A stretch of 37,189 bases of DNA from an uncultured Lachnospiraceae bacterium (lineage in GTDB: Bacteria; Bacillota; Clostridia; Lachnospirales; Lachnospiraceae), in NCBI GenBank assembly GCA_947648875.1, contig CANSPM010000039.1:1-37189 (forward strand). Reading direction: 5' to 3'. The notes under the pieces are model-generated. The model saw nothing but the letters and a program-made list of their open reading frames with translations. It was not told the origin of the DNA and searched no databases. The translations under genes and the position numbers were made by a program. Within the stretch, counting starts at the first letter, position 1. Every line of letters begins with the position of its first letter. Below are positions 33,328 through 37,189 of the stretch, piece after piece.

Positions 33328-34332
33328 TTATAGAGTGGCATCCACAGCCGCTCCTTTCAGATCTTCCTCCATCAGCTTCATCCTGTTTAAGATGTCCTTG
33401 AGTTCCTGCTGGAAATCGGATGTGCTATTGTCCATCTGCAATAATGCATCAGAGGGCAGCGCCTCGATCAGTTCTTCGGCACGCTTTTCATTTTCATGCG
33501 CCCGCTCCCGGGCGGCATCCACCTGGTCCTCAATCTGTGCTTTATCCTCCCGGACTGCCTCCAGCTTTTCCTCCTCCTCTTCCTTCTTCTCCTTTTCTTC
33601 CTTGGCATTTTCCACTTTGTCCTGCATTTCCTCGTCGATGTGGTCCATGCCCTCGTCCTTGATCATCCCGATAATCTCCTTGCGGGCGGCATCCATAATG
33701 GCCTCCGCCTGCTTCTGAGCGGATATCATGGGATTGCCCTTGCGCAGATCCAGACGGGATTTATGCACCGCCTCGTTAGCTGCCTCAAAACCCCGGATCG
33801 TTGCAGTATTTTCATCAATGACATTTTGGTAGAACTCTCCCAGCTTGTCAATATCCTCACAGCGGTCATAGTATTCTGTCAACCCCTGGTCCTGCATATC
33901 CTGATAGCGGGCTTTTTCCTCCTCACTCATTGTGGAGGGCATCTTTTTACCCTTCTCCAGAATTTTCCAGTCTTCGTCAGACAGCCCCTCTTCACCCAGA
34001 CCGTATTCCCTGCCAAACTCCTGCTTTTGAGCCTCCAATTCATTCAGCGCCTTTTTTGCCTCCAGATTCTCAGCCCGCATTTCTTTCATTTTGGCTTCCC
34101 GGTCTGCCACTTCCATGTCAGCCTTGCGATCCACCGCAAAGGCATCTCCCACCACCTTCAAGGCTTTTTTCTGCGCCATCTGTTTTTTCTGGGCGATGGG
34201 GTCTATATTGTTGTTTAAGGACCCGGCAAAAAAGGAACCGCTGTTGCCCTCTTTCTGGCTCAGACCAACCAGCAGTCCACGGCCATTCTGGGAATCCTGC
34301 CCCACAAAAATACTCACATTGTTTACTTTCAT
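33328..34332 (-). CDS. Long coiled-coil protein of unknown function
   Basis: This 334-residue hydrophilic protein begins MKVNNVSIFVGQDSQNGRGL, has a Gly/Ser/Asn-rich segment to about residue 45, then is highly charged coiled coil to the end. There is a run of Glu/Lys near 240-255 (ENAKEEKEKKEEEEEKLEAV). No signal peptide, membrane segment or catalytic motif is seen. GGAAAGGG precedes the ATG. A possible sigma-28-like promoter lies upstream, hinting at a link with motility genes, but nothing else here supports that. I do not recognise a family. Confidence 0.75.
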   Translation of the reverse strand: MKVNNVSIFVGQDSQNGRGLLVGLSQKEGNSGSFFAGSLNNNIDPIAQKKQMAQKKALKVVGDAFAVDRKADMEVADREAKMKEMRAENLEAKKALNELEAQKQEFGREYGLGEEGLSDEDWKILEKGKKMPSTMSEEEKARYQDMQDQGLTEYYDRCEDIDKLGEFYQNVIDENTATIRGFEAANEAVHKSRLDLRKGNPMISAQKQAEAIMDAARKEIIGMIKDEGMDHIDEEMQDKVENAKEEKEKKEEEEEKLEAVREDKAQIEDQVDAARERAHENEKRAEELIEALPSDALLQMDNSTSDFQQELKDILNRMKLMEEDLKGAAVDATL

Positions 34333-34396
34333 AAAGAAATCCCTTTCCTTTCCCTGCTGCCAAATCCTTTCGGCAAAGTATGCGTCACTATATTCT

Positions 34397-34423
34397 ATAT
34401 CGGATTACGTGCGTAAATTATTA
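34397..34423 (-). promoter_or_regulatory. Possible sigma-28-like promoter
   Basis: On the minus strand TAAT (34420-34423), 15 bp, TCCGATAT (34397-34404). The flagellar consensus is TAAA-N15-GCCGATAA, so most positions match. It is 65 bp before the coiled-coil gene ATG. No sigma-A promoter of good quality was found for that gene. Confidence 0.3.
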
Positions 34424-34497
34424 AGAGTCTGTTTTTACTTTACCGCACTTTGTTTTCCTGTTCCATTGACAGCATACCCGCAGGGAGAAAATATGGG

Positions 34498-34526
34498 ATG
34501 ACTTTTTCCCCGGATGCTATTATAAT
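34498..34526 (+). promoter_or_regulatory. Promoter of the FRG-domain gene
   Basis: ATGACT (34498-34503), 17-bp spacer, perfect TATAAT (34521-34526), 51 bp before the ATG. Confidence 0.6.
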
Positions 34527-34576
34527 GGAACAGGAAAAAGACCAAAACGTATATCCCATTCACGGAGGGAAAAGTC

Positions 34577-35326
34577 ATGATTATTCAGGAGATCCGCACC
34601 ATTGACGAGTTGCTGCAATTTATGAACGGCCTGTATGAAAAGCATGGGTCCAGGCTGTGGTACAGAGGCGAGGAGAATGCCGCTCTGACCCTGATCCCCT
34701 CTATCCAGCGCAGTGAGAAGCGGATACAGGTGGAGCGGTATATCACCAATGATTTTTATATCCGGGCCCGGCAGATCCTGGACAACCCGCCCAGAAAACA
34801 CAATTACGCGGCCTGGGTGTCCCTGATGCAGCACTATGGCCTGCCCACCAGGATGCTTGACTGGAGCGAGTCTCCCCTGATCGCCGCCTTTTTTGCCACG
34901 GAAACCTATCGGACAACTCCAAAGATTGATGCCGGAGTGTGGGTGCTGGCTCCTGATCTGCTGAACGAAATGGAAGGCTTTGGCCGCTGTATCTATCCCA
35001 TAGACGCGGACACCACCCAGGAGATGCTATTGCCCGCATTCAAACACAACCATCACAATCTGGAACTGGTGGACCGGATTCTGGCGTGCAGTTCCACGGA
35101 AAACGATCTGCGTATGTATTCCCAGCATTCCAATTTTACCGTACACAATTCTCTGCAAAAACTGGAGGATATCTGTGATGAAAATATGCTCTATAAGATT
35201 ATTATCCCCAGTGACAGGAAGAAGTATTTCATCGACAGTCTGCGAGTGTTTGGCATAACGGAGAGCGCCGTCTACCCCGACCTGGACCATATCTCCAGCG
35301 ATCTGCGGGATTCCTACGGAATATAG
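34577..35326 (+). CDS. FRG-domain protein
   Basis: This 249-residue protein has the FRG domain across most of its length: LWYRGEENAALTLIPSIQR (the FRG motif is YRG here) and WVSLMQHYGLPTRMLDWSES, then PLIAAFFATE (about residues 75-105), the best conserved block. FRG proteins are widespread, of unknown activity, and are often found near defence or mobile genes. GGAGGG precedes the ATG. It is a single gene converging on dcd with 10 bp between stops. The family is confident. Confidence 0.9.
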   Translation: MIIQEIRTIDELLQFMNGLYEKHGSRLWYRGEENAALTLIPSIQRSEKRIQVERYITNDFYIRARQILDNPPRKHNYAAWVSLMQHYGLPTRMLDWSESPLIAAFFATETYRTTPKIDAGVWVLAPDLLNEMEGFGRCIYPIDADTTQEMLLPAFKHNHHNLELVDRILACSSTENDLRMYSQHSNFTVHNSLQKLEDICDENMLYKIIIPSDRKKYFIDSLRVFGITESAVYPDLDHISSDLRDSYGI

Positions 35327-35336
35327 GATGAATATT

Positions 35337-35870
35337 TTAGCGGTCCTGATCCATATAGGCCATGGAACCAGTGGCGCCCCTCTGCCCCTGATATTTTCCC
35401 CGGTAGGGATGCAGAGCCGGGCTGTCCATCTCCGCAAACACCAGCTGCCCCACTCTTCTTCCCGCTTTCAGCTCTATGGCGCAGCGGTTGGCGTTGAACA
35501 GTTCCAAAGTGATTTCACCTTTAAACCCGGGGTCAACCCAGCCTGCGTTCTGGATAAACAGGCCCATTCTTCCCAGGGAACTCCGCCCCTCCACAAAAGC
35601 TGTAATATGGTCCGGCAGTTCAAAATATTCCATGGTGGTTGCCAGTACAAACTGCCCCGGAAGCAGGACATAAGTATCCGTCTGAATGGTCTTATATCTG
35701 ACCTCACTGTCTAAGGTAATGATTCCAGTGGAAGTGTCTTCCACAATGCTGAACGTATTTCCCAGCCGTACATCCACACTGGCAGGCTGCACCTGACGCT
35801 CCTCCAGGGGAGAGATGGTCAGTGTTTTTTCCTCAAGCATGTGTAACATGGTTTTGTCTGATAAAATCAT
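35337..35870 (-). CDS. dcd: dCTP deaminase
   Basis: This 177-residue protein deaminates dCTP to dUTP, feeding dTMP synthesis. Motifs of the dCTP deaminase/dUTPase fold are clear: [43 protein letters not shown] with the catalytic Glu, then [11 protein letters not shown] and a C-terminal [11 protein letters not shown] that closes the active site. Length fits Dcd. GAGG lies just before the ATG at 35870, favouring it over an in-frame ATG at 35888. Whether it also hydrolyses dUTP (bifunctional type) cannot be read. Its promoter appears 166 bp upstream, giving a long leader. Confidence 0.95.
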   Translation of the reverse strand: MILSDKTMLHMLEEKTLTISPLEERQVQPASVDVRLGNTFSIVEDTSTGIITLDSEVRYKTIQTDTYVLLPGQFVLATTMEYFELPDHITAFVEGRSSLGRMGLFIQNAGWVDPGFKGEITLELFNANRCAIELKAGRRVGQLVFAEMDSPALHPYRGKYQGQRGATGSMAYMDQDR

Positions 35871-36035
35871 ATTTATCCTCGTAATCATTTTCCATACATT
35901 GCGCTACAGGGACTTTGCCCATTTGATCACGCGTTTCCGCCGCTATGTCATTTCCCCCACATCCATATAGGAGTACCGTCCATTCAGAACAAATGCTATT
36001 GCTTTTCTCCCTTTCGGCTAAGCACTTTTAATTGC

Positions 36036-36063
36036 ATTCTACCAAATAACAGAAATTTGTCAA
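36036..36063 (-). promoter_or_regulatory. Promoter upstream of dcd with long leader
   Basis: Minus-strand TTGACA (36058-36063), 16-bp spacer, TAGAAT (36036-36041). It lies 166 bp upstream of dcd and 32 bp past the DUF3021 stop. No terminator was found between DUF3021 and this promoter. Confidence 0.65.
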
Positions 36064-36094
36064 CGGCGTATTTTCACCATTGTTCCGCCACCGG

Positions 36095-36541
36095 CTATCT
36101 CTCTAAACTGTCTCTCTCTGCCTTTTTCTGATACTCTTCCAGTTTTTCGTTCATCCGGGCCGCATCCGCCGCCGACTTCCTCCAGGAAATCACAGATACC
36201 ACCGCGAAGATCAAGGCGATGATCAGCAACATGGGTATGATATTCCTTATCTCAGAAGGATTGTACCAGTGGAAAAATGCCCCGCCGCCAAGTACGATTC
36301 CATTTACCAGAATATAGTGAATCATTGTCCTTCCTATGACTTCGGTCTTGCTCATCTCCCTGTCCCAGGGATAAATCAGAGACACCAGCGTACACAGCGC
36401 GGACACCAGGAGCATCTGCCAGAACAGTTCTGTCTCCACTGTGTCGGTGGGATTGATCACTGTAGTAAACAGTGCCACCGCAATAACCACACCTGTCAGA
36501 ACCATTGAAAAAATCTGTATTAAAAACCGTATTTTCCTCAT
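36095..36541 (-). CDS. DUF3021 membrane protein
   Basis: This 148-residue protein has four membrane helices (about residues 5-27, 40-58, 72-92 and 102-122) and a charged coiled-coil tail (MNEKLEEYQKKAERDSLER). This is the DUF3021 architecture, usually encoded next to a LytTR regulator, as here. GGAGGG lies 9 nt before the ATG at 36541. The gap to the LytTR stop is 13 bp. DUF3021 partners are thought to restrain or tune the regulator at the membrane; that is inference from the pairing. Confidence 0.88.
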   Translation of the reverse strand: MRKIRFLIQIFSMVLTGVVIAVALFTTVINPTDTVETELFWQMLLVSALCTLVSLIYPWDREMSKTEVIGRTMIHYILVNGIVLGGGAFFHWYNPSEIRNIIPMLLIIALIFAVVSVISWRKSAADAARMNEKLEEYQKKAERDSLER

Positions 36542-36554
36542 ATCCGAAACCCTC

Positions 36555-36992
36555 CTACAGTCCAAGTTTCGCCTTCAACTCAGGCACATACTGTCTGGAC
36601 ACAATCAGTTTCTCCCCGTTTTTCATCAGCAGTTCAAAACGCCCGTTAAAGGCAGGACTAAAGCTGTTTACTTTGGAGAGATTGACGATGGTTGACTTGG
36701 TTGCCCGGAAAAAATCGGTCCGGGCAAACTGCTGCTCCAGCTCATACAACTTTAACCTGCACTCATAAACTTCCTTTTCCAGATAGACAAACACTCTATT
36801 GTCTACCGCTTCAAAATAGTAGATATCCCTGGGAAAAAGCCGAACAAATTTTCCTTCCTTGGAGACGGTAAGTTTCTCCTGTCCCTCTTTCAGGGCATAT
36901 ATCATTTTCAGCATTCTGTCATCCAGATGACGGCAGCGGACAATGATTTCATCCTCCTGACCATCCGGACAGTCCTGTATTGTTATCTTCAT
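36555..36992 (-). CDS. LytTR-family DNA-binding regulator
   Basis: This 145-residue protein lacks a receiver domain. It has a short N-terminal segment (about residues 1-40) and a LytTR domain (about 45-145) with DIYYFEAVDNRVFVYLEKEV, FFRATKSTIVNLSKV, and RFELLMKNGEKLIVSRQYVP. It forms the standard two-gene unit with the DUF3021 gene. Its ATG overlaps the stop of an incoming open frame as ATGA (36989-36992), suggesting coupling to an upstream gene outside the window. Targets are usually ABC transporter or own promoters. Confidence 0.92.
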   Translation of the reverse strand: MKITIQDCPDGQEDEIIVRCRHLDDRMLKMIYALKEGQEKLTVSKEGKFVRLFPRDIYYFEAVDNRVFVYLEKEVYECRLKLYELEQQFARTDFFRATKSTIVNLSKVNSFSPAFNGRFELLMKNGEKLIVSRQYVPELKAKLGL

Positions 36993-37189
36993 TTTACCTG
37001 CCTTACTCCCAATCTATAAGGGTGCCGCAACCGGTTCATATTGTCCATCTTCCTACCAGTTCGTCCTGTTTTTGGTTTGCCTGGTCCTTTTATGTATCCT
37101 GTCCTTCTGTTCGTCCCGGCCCTCTGTTCGTCCCGGCCCCTGTTCGTCCCGGCCCTCTGTTCGTCCCGGCCCTCTGTTCGCTCTGGCCC
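36989..37189 (-). CDS. Possible 3' end of an Arg/Gly-rich-tailed protein, start outside window
   Basis: A frame is open from the right window edge to a TGA at 36989-36991, 66 codons. It is rich in Arg, Gly, Thr and Lys; the inner part reads IKGPGKPKTGRTGRKMDN. Its stop overlaps the LytTR start as ATGA. Basic tails of this kind occur on RNA helicases and rRNA pseudouridine synthases. Much of it is translated from a 16-17-bp minisatellite, so the frame could be accidental. Confidence 0.4.
   Translation of the reverse strand, partial: GPERTEGRDEQRAGTNRGRDEQRAGTNRRTGYIKGPGKPKTGRTGRKMDNMNRLRHPYRLGVRQVK
37107..37189. repeat. Five-copy 16-17-bp minisatellite reaching the window edge
   Basis: Units of CTGTTCGTCCCGGCCCT start at 37107, 37124, 37140, 37157 and 37174; the second is 16 bp and the last is degenerate and cut by the edge. 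A related CAGTTCGTCCTG word occurs near 37056. The array probably continues outside. Confidence 0.9.

Noticed and set aside
37107..37189. CRISPR array
   Set aside because: Units of 16-17 bp are directly tandem with no spacers.

Overview
The window looks like chromosomal, partly accessory DNA from a Gram-positive Clostridia member, most likely Lachnospiraceae. This rests on GGAGG-type ribosome binding sites, sigma-A promoters (TTGACA-17-TATAAT type), roughly even base composition, and families common in that group (DUF4299, DUF4132, DUF1266, LytTR-DUF3021, a BceRS-like two-component pair, DUF1492, giant FN3-RHS proteins). No rRNA, tRNA or CRISPR array was seen.

Layout. 1-8141: one giant minus-strand reading frame that leaves the window, about 15 fibronectin-III modules followed by an RHS head domain and about 57 YD repeats. 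8.3-9.8 kb: a small phage-like patch (DUF1492 sigma-like protein, XRE regulator, 33-residue peptide) with LexA-like boxes. 9.9-12.4 kb: a Nudix gene overlapping an orphan OmpR-type regulator, then a small membrane protein and a GT51 glycosyltransferase. Four regulator-type half-sites in perfect 11-bp phase lie upstream of that last pair. 12.6-18.2 kb: DUF3795, DUF4132, a broken Nudix gene and DUF4299. 18.5-22.9 kb: a minus-strand operon of a GrpE-like protein, a lidless Hsp70 and a Sel1-like helical protein. 23.3-27.2 kb: a tightly coupled plus-strand operon of a radical SAM/SPASM protein, a polytopic membrane protein, a second radical SAM protein and a dihydroorotate-dehydrogenase-like flavoprotein with two Fe-S clusters. 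27.4-31.3 kb: DUF1266, an ECF sigma/anti-sigma pair with its own ECF promoter, a chimeric scar gene (LytTR-regulator start fused to an ABC-transporter end) and a soluble chemoreceptor-like protein. 31.5-37.2 kb: a BceRS-like two-component pair without its transporter, a coiled-coil protein, an FRG-domain protein, dCTP deaminase, a DUF3021-LytTR pair, and a coding-looking minisatellite at the right edge.

The units most likely to represent undescribed biology are the four-gene redox/radical operon (23308-27224) and the GrpE-Hsp70-Sel1 operon (18468-22872). The first has ATGA-type or longer overlaps at every junction, so its proteins probably act in one pathway, perhaps modifying and moving a small molecule or peptide. 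The second keeps an ATPase, an exchange factor and a helical scaffold but encodes no J protein. Much of the rest is signal transduction: three response-regulator or LytTR genes, an ECF sigma factor, a phage-type repressor and SOS-like boxes. Several loci are reduced: an orphan regulator, a chimeric scar gene, a truncated Nudix gene, and BceRS without BceAB.

Functions are inferred from motifs read by eye. No database search was run.
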